Shown here: in pieces, positions 34,668 to 46,010 of the stretch | Numbering within the stretch: the stretch's first letter is position 1 | How the letters are laid out: the number at the start of each line of letters is the position of its first letter | Source: Diprion similis | Taxonomy: Eukaryota > Arthropoda > Insecta > Hymenoptera > Diprionidae | NCBI RefSeq assembly: GCF_021155765.1 | Contig: NC_060110.1 | Coordinates: 12,089,501-12,153,500, forward strand | Direction: 5' to 3' | DNA: 64,000 nucleotides | Made by a program: the position numbers and the translations under genes | The notes under the pieces: generated by a model | The model's input: only the letters and a program-made list of their open reading frames with translations | What the model was told of the DNA's origin: nothing | The model's database searches: none

Positions 34668-37600
34668 CTAGGGTATTTCGACCACCAGGAACTCAGAAAA
34701 CACATGAAAAAGAGCGTAGGACCAACAGCAGAGAAATGACGATGAAAATATGCAGTTTTTTGACTGTAACTTTTTAGGCGCTAATCGCAGCGCATTGGGA
34801 CTGCGCTTAATCGATTTCTCTCTCAAAATTACGTCGGAATAGTGCTCTGAGAAATGATTTGCAGCCTTCATCGGAATCGTCGAAATTTTTGACAAAAATC
34901 CAAAGGGGTTAGCCTTAGTTTTTTCTCGATTTTCAGAGCCGAAAATTTCGCGTCTCCGAATCGATTTGTATGACCCTTTCTAAGGTAATTTGACCACCAG
35001 GAACTCAGAAAACACATAAAAAATAGCGTAGGACCAACAGCAGAGAAATGACGATGAAAATATGCAGTTTTTCGGCTGTAACTTTTCAGGCGTTAATCGC
35101 AGCGCATTGGGACTGCGCTCAATCGATTTCTCTCGCAAAATTACGTCGGAATAGTGCCCTGAGAAATGATTTGCAGCCTTTTTCGGAATCGTCGAAATTT
35201 TTGACAAAAATCCAAAGGGGTTAGCCTTTGTTTTTTCTCGATTTCCGGAGCCGAAAATTTCGCGTCTCCGAATCGATTTGTATAACCCTTTCTAGGGTAA
35301 TTTGACCACCAGGGACTCAGAAAACACATAAAAAATAGCGTAGGACCAACAGCAGAGAAATGACGATGAAAATATGCAGTTTTTCGGCTGTAACTTTTCG
35401 GGCGCTAATCGCAGCGTATTGGGACTGCGCTCAATCGACTTCTCTCGCAAAATTACGTCGGGATAGTGCCCTGAGAAATGATTTGCAGCCTTTTTCGGAA
35501 TCGTCGAAATTTTTGACAAAAATCCAAAGGGGTTAGCCTTAGTTTTTTCTCGATTTTCGGAGCCGAAAATTTCGCGTCTCCGAATCGATTTGTATGACCC
35601 TTTCTAGGGTAATTCGACCACCAGGAACTCAGAAAACACATAAAAAATAGCGTAGGACCAACAGCAGAGGAATGACGATGAAAATATGCAGTTTTTCGGC
35701 TGTAACTTTTCAGGCGCTAATCGCAGCGCATTAGGACTGCGCTCAATCGATTTCTCTCGCAAAATTACGTCGGAATAGTGCCCTGAGAAATGATTCGCAG
35801 CCTTTTTCGGAATCGTCGAAATTTTTGACAAAAATCCAAAGGGGTTAGCCTCAGTTTTTTCTCGATTTTCGGAGCCGAAAATTTCGCGTCTCCGAATCGA
35901 TTTGTATGACCCTTTCTAGGGTAATTCGACCACCAGGAACTCAGAAAACACATAAAAAATAGCGTAGGACCAACAGCAGAGAATTGACGATGAAAATATG
36001 CAGTTTTTCGGCTGTAACTTTTCAGGCGCTAATCGCAGCGCATTGGGACTGCGCTCAATCGATTTCTCTCGCAAAATTACGTCGGAATAGTGCCCTGAGA
36101 AATGATTTGCAGCCTTTTTCGGAATCGTCGAAATTTTTGACAAAAATCCAAAGGGGTTAGCCTTAGTTTTTTCTCGATTTTCGGAGCCGAAAATTTCTCG
36201 TCTCCGAATCGATTTGTATGACCCTTTCTAGGGTAATTTGACCACCAGGAACTCAGAAAACACATAAAAAATAGCGTAGGACCAACAGCAGAGAAATGAC
36301 GATGAAAATATGCAGTTTTTCGGCTGTAACTTTTCAGGCGCTAATCGCAGCGCATTGGGACTGCGCTCAATCGATTTCTCTCGCAAAATTACGTCGGAAT
36401 AGTGCCCTGAGAAATGATTCGCAGCCTTTTTCGGAATCGTCGAAATTTTTGACAAAAATCCAAAGGGGTTAGCCTTAGTTTTTTCTCGATTTTCGGAGCC
36501 GAAAATTTCGCGTCTCCGAATCGATTTGTATGACCCTTTCTAGGGTAATTCGACCACCAGGAACTCAGAAAACACATAAAAAATAGCGTAGGACCAACAG
36601 CAGAGGAATGACGATGAAAATATGCAGTTTTTCGGCTGTAACTTTTCAGGCGCTAATCGCAGCGCATTGGGACTGCGCCTAATCGATTTCTCTCGCAAAA
36701 TTACTTCGGAATAGTGCCCTGAGAAATGATTTGCAGCCTTTTTCGGAATCGTTGAAATTTTTGACAAAAATCCAAAGGGGTTAGCCTTAGTTTTTTCTCG
36801 ATTTTCGGAGCCGAAAATTTCGCGTCTCCGAATCGATTTGTATAACCCTTTCTAGGGTAATTCGACCACCAGGGACTCAGAAAACACATAAAAAATAGCG
36901 TAGGACCAACAGCAGAGAAATGACGATGAAAATATGCAGTTTTTCGGCTGTAACTTTTCGGGCGCTAATCGCAGCGTATTGGGACTGCGCTCAATCGACT
37001 TCTCTCGCAAAATTACGTCGGGATAGTGCCCTGAGAAATGATTTGCAGCCTTTTTCGGAATCGTCGAAATTTTTGACAAAAATCCAAAGGGGTTAGCCTT
37101 AGTTTTTTCTCGATTTTCGGAGCCGAAAATTTCGCGTCTCCGAATCGATTTGTATGACCCTTTCTAGGGTAATTCGACCACCAGGAACTCAGAAAACACA
37201 TAAAAAATAGCGTAGGACCAACAGCAGAGGAATGACGATGAAAATATGCAGTTTTTCGGCTGTAACTTTTCAGGCGCTAATCGCAGCGCATTAGGACTGC
37301 GCTCAATCGATTTCTCTCGCAAAATTACGTCGGAATAGTGCCCTGAGAAATGATTTGCAGCCTTTTTCGGAATCGTCGAAATTTTTGACAAAAATCCAAA
37401 GGGGTTAGCCTTAGTTTTTTCTCGATTTTCGGAGCCGAAAATTTTGCGTCTCCGAATCGATTTGTATGACCCTTTCTAGGGTAATTTGACCACCAGGAAC
37501 TCAGAAAACACATAAAAAATAGCGTAGGACCAACAGCAGAGAAATGACGATGAAAATATGCAGTTTTTCGGCTGTAACTTTTCAGGCGCTAATCGCAGCG

Positions 37601-40600
37601 CATTGGGACTGCGCTCAATCGATTTCTCTCGCAAAATTACGTCGGAATAGTGCCCTGAGAAATGATTCGCAGCCTTTTTCGGAATCGTCGAAATTTTTGA
37701 CAAAAATCCAAAGGGGTTAGCCTTAGTTTTTTCTCGATTTTCGGAGCCGAAAATTTCGCGTCTCCGAATCGATTTGTATGACCCTTTCTAGGGTAATTCG
37801 ACCACCAGGAACTCAGAAAACACATAAAAAATAGCGTAGGACCAACAGCAGAGGAATGACGATGAAAATATGCAGTTTTTCGGCTGTAACTTTTCAGGCG
37901 CTAATCGCAGCGCATTGGGACTGCGCCTAATCGATTTCTCTCGCAAAATTACGTCGGAATAGTGCCCTGAGAAATGATTTGCAGCCTTTTTCGGAATCGT
38001 CGAAATTTTTGACAAAAATCCAAAGGGGTTAGCCTTAGTTTTTTCTCGATTTTCGGAGCCGAAAATTTCGCGTCTCCGAATCGATTTGTATAACCCTTTC
38101 TAGGGTAATTCGACCACCAGGAACTCAGAAAACACATAAAAAATAGCGTAGGACCAACAGCAGAGAAATGACGATGAAAATATGCAGTTTTTCGGCTGTA
38201 ACTTTTCAGGCGCTAATCGCAGCGCATTGGGACTGCGCTCAATCGATTTCTCTCGCAAAATTACGTCGGAATAGTGCCCTGAGAAATGATTTGCAGCCTT
38301 TTTCGGAATCGTCGAAATTTTTGACAAAAATCCAAAGGGGTTAGCTTTAGTTTTTTCTCGATTTCCGGAGCCGAAAATTTCGCGTCTTCGAATCGATTTG
38401 TATAACCCTTTCTAGGGTAATTCGACCACCAGGGACTCAGAAAACACATAAAAAATAGCGTAGGACCAACAGCAGAGAAATGACGATGAAAATATGCAGT
38501 TTTTCGGCTGTAACTTTTCAGGCGCTAATCGCAGCGCATTGGGACTGCGCTCAATCGATTTCTCTCGCAAAATTACGTCGGAATAGTGCCCTGAGAAATG
38601 ATTCGCAGCCTTTTTCGGAATCGTCGAAATTTTTGACAAAAATCCAAAGGGGTTAGCCTTAGTTTTTTCTCGATTTTCGGAGCCGAAAATTTCGCGTCTT
38701 CGAATCGATTTGTATGACCCTTTCTAGGGTAATTCGACCACCAGGAACTCAGAAAACACATAAAAAATAGCGTAGGACCAACAGCAGAGGAATGACGATG
38801 AAAATATGCAGTTTTTCGGCTGTAACTTTTCAGGCGCTAATCGCAGCGCATTGGGACTGCGCCTAATCGATTTCTCTCGCAAAATTACGTCGGAATAGTG
38901 CCCTGAGAAATGATTTGCAGCCTTTTTCGGAATCGTCGAAATTTTTGACAAAAATCCAAAGGGGTTAGCCTTAGTTTTTTCTCGATTTTCGGAGCCGAAA
39001 ATTTCGCGTCTCCGAATCGATTTGTATAACCCTTTCTAGGGTAATTCGACCACCAGGAACTCAGAAAACACATAAAAAATAGCGTAGGACCAACAGCAGA
39101 GAAATGACGATGAAAATATGCAGTTTTTCGGCTGTAACTTTTCAGGCGCTAATCGCAGCGCATTGGGACTGCGCTCAATCGATTTCTCTCGCAAAATTAC
39201 GTCGGAATAGTGCCCTGAGAAATGATTTGCAGCCTTTTTCGGAATCGTCGAAATTTTTGACAAAAATCCAAAGGGGTTAGCCTTAGTTTTTTCTCGATTT
39301 CCGGAGCCGAAAATTTCGCGTCTCCGAATCGATTTGTATAACCCTTTCTAGGGTAATTCGACCACCAGGGACTCAGAAAACACATAAAAAATAGCGTAGG
39401 ACCAACAGCAGAGAAATGACGATGAAAATATGCAGTTTTTCGGCTGTAACTTTTCGGGCGCTAATCGCAGCGTATTGGGACTGCGCTCAATCGACTTCTC
39501 TCGCAAAATTACGTCGGAATAGTGCCCTGAGAAATGATTTGCAGCCTTTTTCGGAATCGTCGAAATTTTTGACAAAAATCCAAAGGGGTTAGCCTTAGTT
39601 TTTTCTCGATTTTCGGAGCCGAAAATTTCGCGTCTCCGAATCGATTTGTATGACCCTTTCTAGGGTAATTCGACCACCAGGAACTCAGAAAACACATAAA
39701 AAATAGCGTAGGACCAACAGCAGAGGAATGACGATGAAAATATGCAGTTTTTCGGCTGTAACTTTTCAGGCGCTAATCGCAGCGCATTGGGACTGCGCTT
39801 AATCGATTTCTCTCGCAAAATTACGTCGGAATAGTGCCCTGAGAAATGATTTGCAGCCTTTTTCGGAATCGTCGAAATTTCTGACAAAAATCCAAAGGGG
39901 TTAGCCTTAGTTTTTTCTCGATTTTCGGAGCCGAAAATTTAGCGTCTCCGAATCGATTTGTATAACCCTTTCTAGGGTAATTCGACCACCAGGGACTCAG
40001 AAAACACATAAAAAATAGCGTAGGACCAACAGCAGAGAAATGACGATGAAAATATGCAGTTTTTCGGCTGTAACTTTTCGGGCGCTAATCGCAGCGTATT
40101 GGGACTGCGCTCAATCGACTTCTCTCGCAAAATTACGTCGGGATAGTGCCCTGAGAAATGATTTGCAGCCTTTTTCGGAATCGTCGAAATTTTTGACAAA
40201 AATCCAAAGGGGTTAGCCTTAGTTTTTTCTTGATTTTCGGAGCCGAAAATTTCGCGTCTCCGAATCGATTTTTATGACCCTTTCTAGGGTAATTCGACCA
40301 CCAGGAACTCAGAAAACACATAAAAAATAGCGTAGGACCAACAGCAGAGGAATGACGATGAAAATATGCAGTTTTTCGGCTGTAACTTTTCAGGCGCTAA
40401 TCGCAGCGCATTAGGACTGCGCTCAATCGATTTCTCTCGCAAAATTACGTCGGAATAGTGCCCTGAGAAATGATTCGCAGCCTTTTTCGGAATCGTCGAA
40501 ATTTTTGACAAAAATCCAAAGGGGTTAGCCTTAGTTTTTTCTCGATTTTCGGAGCCGAAAATTTCGCGTCTCCGAATCGATTTGTATGACCCTTTCTAGG

Positions 40601-43600
40601 GTAATTCGACCACCAGGAACTCAGAAAACACATAAAAAATAGCGTAGGACCAACAGCAGAGAATTGACGATGAAAATATGCAGTTTTTCGGCTGTAACTT
40701 TTCAGGCGCTAATCGCAGCGCATTGGGACTGCGCTCAATCGATTTCTCTCGCAAAATTACGTCGGGATAGTGCCCTGAGAAATGATTTGCAGCCTTTTTC
40801 GGAATCGTCGAAATTTTTGACAAAAATCCAAAGGGGTTAGCCTTAGTTTTTTCTCGATTTTCGGAGCCGAAAATTTCTCGTCTCCGAATCGATTTGTATG
40901 ACCCTTTCTAGGGTAATTCGACCACCAGGAACTCAGAAAACACATAAAAAATAGCGTAGGACCAACAGCAGAGAATTGACGATGAAAATATGCAGTTTTT
41001 CGGCTGTAACTTTTCAGGCGCTAATCGCAGCGCATTGGGACTGCGCTCAATCGATTTCTCTCGCAAAATTACGTCGGAATAGTGCCCTGAGAAATGATTT
41101 GCAGCCTTTTTCGGAATCGTCGAAATTTTTGACAAAAATCCAAAGGGGTTAGCCTTAGTTTTTTCTCGATTTTCGGAGCCGAAAATTTCTCGTCTCCGAA
41201 TCGATTTGTATGACCCTTTCTAGGGTAATTTGACCACCAGGAACTCAGAAAACACATAAAAAATAGCGTAGGACCAACAGCAGAGAAATGACGATGAAAA
41301 TATGCAGTTTTTCGGCTGTAACTTTTCAGGCGCTAATCGCAGCGCATCGGGACTGCGCTCAATCGATTTCTCTCGCAAAATTACGTCGGAATAGTGCCCT
41401 GAGAAATGATTCGCAGCCTTTTTCGGAATCGTCGAAATTTTTGACAAAAATCCAAAGGGGTTAGCCTTAGTTTTTTCTCGATTTTCGGAGCCGAAAATTT
41501 CGCGTCTCCGAATCGATTTGTATGACCCTTTCTAGGGTAATTCGACCACCAGGAACTCAGAAAACACATAAAAAATAGCGTAGGACCAACAGCAGAGGAA
41601 TGACGATGAAAATATGCAGTTTTTCGGCTGTAACTTTTCAGGCGCTAATCGCAGCGCATTGGGACTGCGCCTCATCGATTTCTCTCGCAAAATTACGTCG
41701 GAATAGTGCCCTGAGAAATGATTTGCAGCCTTTTTCGGAATCGTCGAAATTTTTGACAAAAATCCAAAGGGGTTAGCCTTAGTTTTTTCTCGATTTTCGG
41801 AGCCGAAAATTTCGCGTCTCCGAATCGATTTGTATAACCCTTTCTAGGGTAATTCGACCACCAGGAACTCCGAAAACACATAAAAAATAGCGTAGGACCA
41901 ACAGCAGAGAAATGACGATGAAAATATGCAGTTTTTCGGCTGTAACTTTTCAGGCGCTAATCGCAGCGCATTGGGACTGCGCTCAATCGATTTCTCTCGC
42001 AAAATTACGTCGGAATAGTGCCCTGAGAAATGATTTGCAGCCTTTTTCGGAATCGTCGAAATTTTTGACAAAAATCCAAAGGGGTTAGCCTTAGTTTTTT
42101 CTCGATTTCCGGAGCCGAAAATTTCGCGTCTCCGAATCGATTTGTATAACCCTTTCTAGGGTAATTCGACCACCAGGGACTCAGAAAACACATAAAAAAT
42201 AGCGTAGGACCAACAGCAGAGAAATGACGATGAAAATATGCAGTTTTTCGGCTGTAACTTTTCGGGCGCTAATCGCAGCGTATTGGGACTGCGCTCAATC
42301 GACTTCTCTCGCAAAATTACGTCGGAATAGTGCCCTGAGAAATGATTTGCAGCCTTTTTCGGAATCGTCGAAATTTTTGACAAAAATCCAAAGGGGTTAG
42401 CCTTAGTTTTTTCTCGATTTTCGGAGCCGAAAATTTCGCGTCTCCGAATCGATTTGTATGACCCTTTCTAGGGTAATTCGACCACCAGGAACTCAGAAAA
42501 CACATAAAAAATAGCGTAGGACCAACAGCAGAGGAATGACGATGAAAATATGCAGTTTTTCGGCTGTAACTTTTCAGGCGCTAATCGCAGCGCATTGGGA
42601 CTGCGCTTAATCGATTTCTCTCGCAAAATTACGTCGGAATAGTGCCCTGAGAAATGATTTGCAGCCTTTTTCGGAATCGTCGAAATTTCTGACAAAAATC
42701 CAAAGGGGTTAGCCTTAGTTTTTTCTCGATTTTCGGAGCCGAAAATTTTGCGCCTCTGAATTGATTTGTATGACCCTTTCTAGGGTAATTCGACCACCAG
42801 GAACTCAGAAAACACATAAAAAAGAGCGTAGGACCAACAGCAGAGAAATGACGATGAAAATATGCAGTTTTTCCGCTGTAACTTTCCAGGCGCTAATCGC
42901 AGCGTATTGGGACTGCGCTCAATCGACTTCTCTCGCAAAATTACGTCGGAATAGTGCCCTGAGAAATGATTTGCAGCCTTTTTCGGAATCGTCGAAATTT
43001 TTGACAAAAATCCAAAGGGGTTAGCCTTAGTTTTTTCTCGATTTTCAGAGCCGAAAATTTCGCGTCTGCGAATCGATTTGTATGACCCTTTCTAAGGTAA
43101 TTTGACCACCAGGAACTCAGAAAACACATAAAAAATAGCGTAGGACCAACAGCAGAGAAATGACGATGAAAATATGCAGTTTTTCGGCTGTAACTTTTCG
43201 GGCGCTAATCGCAGCGTATTGGGACTGCGCTCAATCGACTTCTCTCGCAAAATTACGTCGGAATAGTGCCCTGAGAAATGATTCGCAGCCTTTTTCGGAA
43301 TCGTCGAAATTTTTGACAAAAATCCAAAGGGGTTAGCCTTAGTTTTTTCTCGATTTTCGGAGCCGAAAATTTCGCGTCTCCGAATCGATTTGTATGACCC
43401 TTTCTAGGGTAATTCGACCACCAGGAACTCAGAAAACACATAAAAAATAGCGTAGGACCAACAGCAGAGAATTGACGATGAAAATATGCAGTTTTTCGGC
43501 TGTAACTTTTCAGGCGCTAATCGCAGCGCATTGGGACTGCGCTCAATCGATTTCTCTCGCAAAATTACGTCGGAATAGTGCCCTGAGAAATGATTTGCAG

Positions 43601-44980
43601 CCTTTTTCGGAATCGTCGAAATTTTTGACAAAAATCCAAAGGGGTTAGCCTTAGTTTTTTCTCGATTTTCGGAGCCGAAAATTTCTCGTCTCCGAATCGA
43701 TTTGTATGACCCTTTCTAGGGTAATTTGACCACCAGGAACTCAGAAAACACATAAAAAATAGCGTCGGACCAACAGCAGAGAAATGACGATGAAAATATG
43801 CAGTTTTTCGGCTGTAACTTTTCGGGCGCTAATCGCAGCGTATTGGGACTGCGCTCAATCGACTTCTCTCGCAAAATTACGTCGGAATAGTGCCCTGAGA
43901 AATGATTCGCAGCCTTTTTCGGAATCGTCGAAATTTTTGACAAAAATCCAAAGGGGTTAGCCTTAGTTTTTTCTCGATTTTCGGAGCCGAAAATTTCGCG
44001 TCTCCGAATCGATTTGTATGACCCTTTCTAGGGTAATTCGACCACCAGGAACTCAGAAAACACATAAAAAATAGCGTAGGACCAACAGCAGAGAATTGAC
44101 GATGAAAATATGCAGTTTTTCGGCTGTAACTTTTCAGGCGCTAATCGCAACGCATTGGGACTGCGCTCAATCGATTTCTCTCGCAAAATTACGTCGGAAT
44201 AGTGCCCTGAGAAATGATTTGCAGCCTTTTTCGGAATCGTCGAAATTTTTGACAAAAATCCAAAGGGGTTAGCCTTAGTTTTTTCTCGATTTTCGGAGCC
44301 GAAAATTTCTCGTCTCCGAATCGATTTGTATGACCCTTTCTAGGGTAATTCGACCACCAGGAACTCAGAAAACACATAAAAAATAGCGTAGGACCAACAG
44401 CAGAGAAATGACGATGAAAATATGCAGTTTTTCGGCTGTAACTTTTCAGGCGCTAATCGCAGCGCATTGGGACTGCGCTCAATCGATTTCTCTCGCAAAA
44501 TTACGTCGGAATAGTGCCCTGAGAAATGATTCGCAGCCTTTTTCGGAATCGTCGAAATTTTTGACAAAAATCCAAAGGGGTTAGCCTTAGTTTTTTCTCG
44601 ATTTTCGGAGCCGAAAATTTCGCGTCTCCGAATCGATTTGTATGACCCTTTCTAGGGTAATTCGACCACCAGGAACTCAGAAAACACATAAAAAATAGCG
44701 TAGGACCAACAGCAGAGAAATGACGATGAAAATGTGCAGTTTTTCGGCTGTAACTTTTCAGGCGCTAATCGCAGCGCATTGGGACTGCGCTCAATCGATT
44801 TCTCTCGCAAAATTACGTCGGAATAGTGCCCTGAGAAATGATTCGCAGCCTTTTTCGGAATCGTCGAAATTTTTGACATAAATCCAAAGGGGTTAGCCTT
44901 AGTTTTTTCTCGATTTTCGGAGCCGAAAATTTTGTGTCTCCGAATCGATTAGTATGACCCTCTCTAGGGTAATTCGATCA
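34668..44980 (+). repeat. Right homogenisation domain of the array
   Basis: Monomers here are more uniform and show different higher-order offsets, all exact multiples of 312. Examples are 1,560 bp (35292-35915 versus 36852-37475), 2,808 bp (38724-39820 versus 41532-42628) and an alternating dimer of 624 bp (43092-43715 versus 43716-44339). No 6,238- or 2,495-bp pattern crosses into it. Confidence 0.8.
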
Positions 44981-44984
44981 CCAG

Positions 44985-45254
44985 GAACTTAGAAAACACA
45001 TGAAATAGAGCGTAGGACCAACAGCAGAGAAGTCACGATGCAAAGACCAGCAGCAGAAAACCTGAGAAAATACGTCCTTCGTTTTCTGGCTGCAACTTCT
45101 CATCCGCTTCTCGCAGCGTACTAGGATTGCGCTTACCCGATTTCTTCCGCAAAATTACTCTGCAATAGGGCCTGAGAAAATTGTCTGCAGGGATTCTCAA
45201 AGTCGTTGAAATTTCTCCCAAAATCCCAAGGCGTTAGTCCCACTCCTTTTCTTG
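44985..45254 (+). repeat. Right-edge monomer, diverged and longer
   Basis: A degenerate monomer with 30 extra bases at 45036-45097 relative to the core, at the same place as the extra segment in the left-edge monomer. Both read AAAGACC(A/G)G(C/T)AGCAG at the start of the extra part and CGTTTTC near its end. Confidence 0.8.
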
Positions 45255-45800
45255 GTGAAAAATCTTTTGACTTGGAATTGATTTGTTCGTGTGTCTCTTG
45301 AAAAGCGGATTCTGAGTCACACAGAACGACAAAAAAATAGGAACGGACCGACTGTCGCAGAAATACGAAGGAAATACACACAAAGTTGTTTCTTCGTTTA
45401 TTCTTACTTCGGCCAAATATAATAGTACAATGTTCTACATCCAACTTACGGAGGTCTTTTGCACCTGTACGCAAGGTGAACTCTCATATGTATATATTTA
45501 CAATCTTCTCTTATTACTATTTCACATACTTCTTTTGGTATGCTGCTCAAGGTAATACGATATGTACTACTCTATCCTAAGATAAACGTCAAATTGATCA
45601 TGTAATGTTCATTTGTATACGGATTATTTCGTATATTCTCTCAAACACTTTGTTATCATTCAGCGATTCGTCCATGTTTCATACACCGACACTAAACACT
45701 TGTATTAGGATCACTGCGTAATAATTACACTGAAACTAAAGTGAATCAAAACTTCCTTGCTATTAATTTGTCCTTCTCCTTCTTTATTCCTTCATCAATC
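45255..45800 (+). repeat. Right spacer flanking the satellite array
   Basis: Colinear homologue of 13531-14705 without the foldback insertion. It starts with the same transition from monomer end (GGCGTTAGTCCCACTCC) into spacer and ends near a pyrimidine-rich CTTCTCCTTC segment. It shows no coding frame. Confidence 0.7.
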
Positions 45801-45829
45801 TTGTGCGAGCTTCATGCGTTCCGGCCGTG

Positions 45830-46010
45830 CCTTTTTCTCTGTATGTCGCAGGGAATCGAGACTGCGTAATCCGTTTCTCTCGCAAAATTACGATGAACTA
45901 GTGCATCAAGAAATCGAATGTAGCAGCATCTCACATCGTCAAATATTTCACTAAAAATCTGAACAGGTTAGCCTCAGTTTTTTTAGCAAAAAAATTTGAG
46001 ATCCCAATTT
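45830..46010 (+). repeat. Decayed satellite monomer beyond the right spacer
   Basis: Contains GTTTCTCTCGCAAAATTACG, AGTGCATCAAGAAATCG and AACAGGTTAGCCTCAG in the order and spacing of the 312-bp monomer, with heavy divergence elsewhere. Sequence right of about 46010 is no longer satellite. Confidence 0.75.

Larger units (their letters stand above)
14706..45254 (+). repeat. 312-bp satellite array, about 96 core monomers plus two edge monomers
   Basis: The array is head-to-tail and uninterrupted, with a period of 312 bp that repeatedly shows as displacements of exactly 312 (for example 16264, 16576, 16888). Core monomers run from about 15017 to 44980, and all are in the same orientation. Monomers differ by a few per cent by eye. 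The monomer contains two AATCGATT palindromes, a dyad ACCCT-TTCT-AGGGT, a dyad AGCGCA-N7-TGCGCT and an inverted repeat ATTTTCGG-AG-CCGAAAAT. Recurrent open frames of 62, 75 and 84 codons arise because 312 is divisible by 3. None runs through a monomer, so the array is not coding. No transposon interrupts it. Confidence 0.97.

Noticed and set aside
15328..44879. Hundreds of recurring 60-97-codon open frames on both strands across the satellite
   Set aside because: They repeat with the 312-bp period because 312 is divisible by 3. Every frame meets a stop in each monomer, overlapping frames are equally open, and no domain is present.
14706..45254. CRISPR-like or rDNA intergenic-spacer interpretation of the array
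   Set aside because: Repeats are directly adjacent with no unique spacers, the host is a eukaryote, and no rRNA sequence flanks the array.
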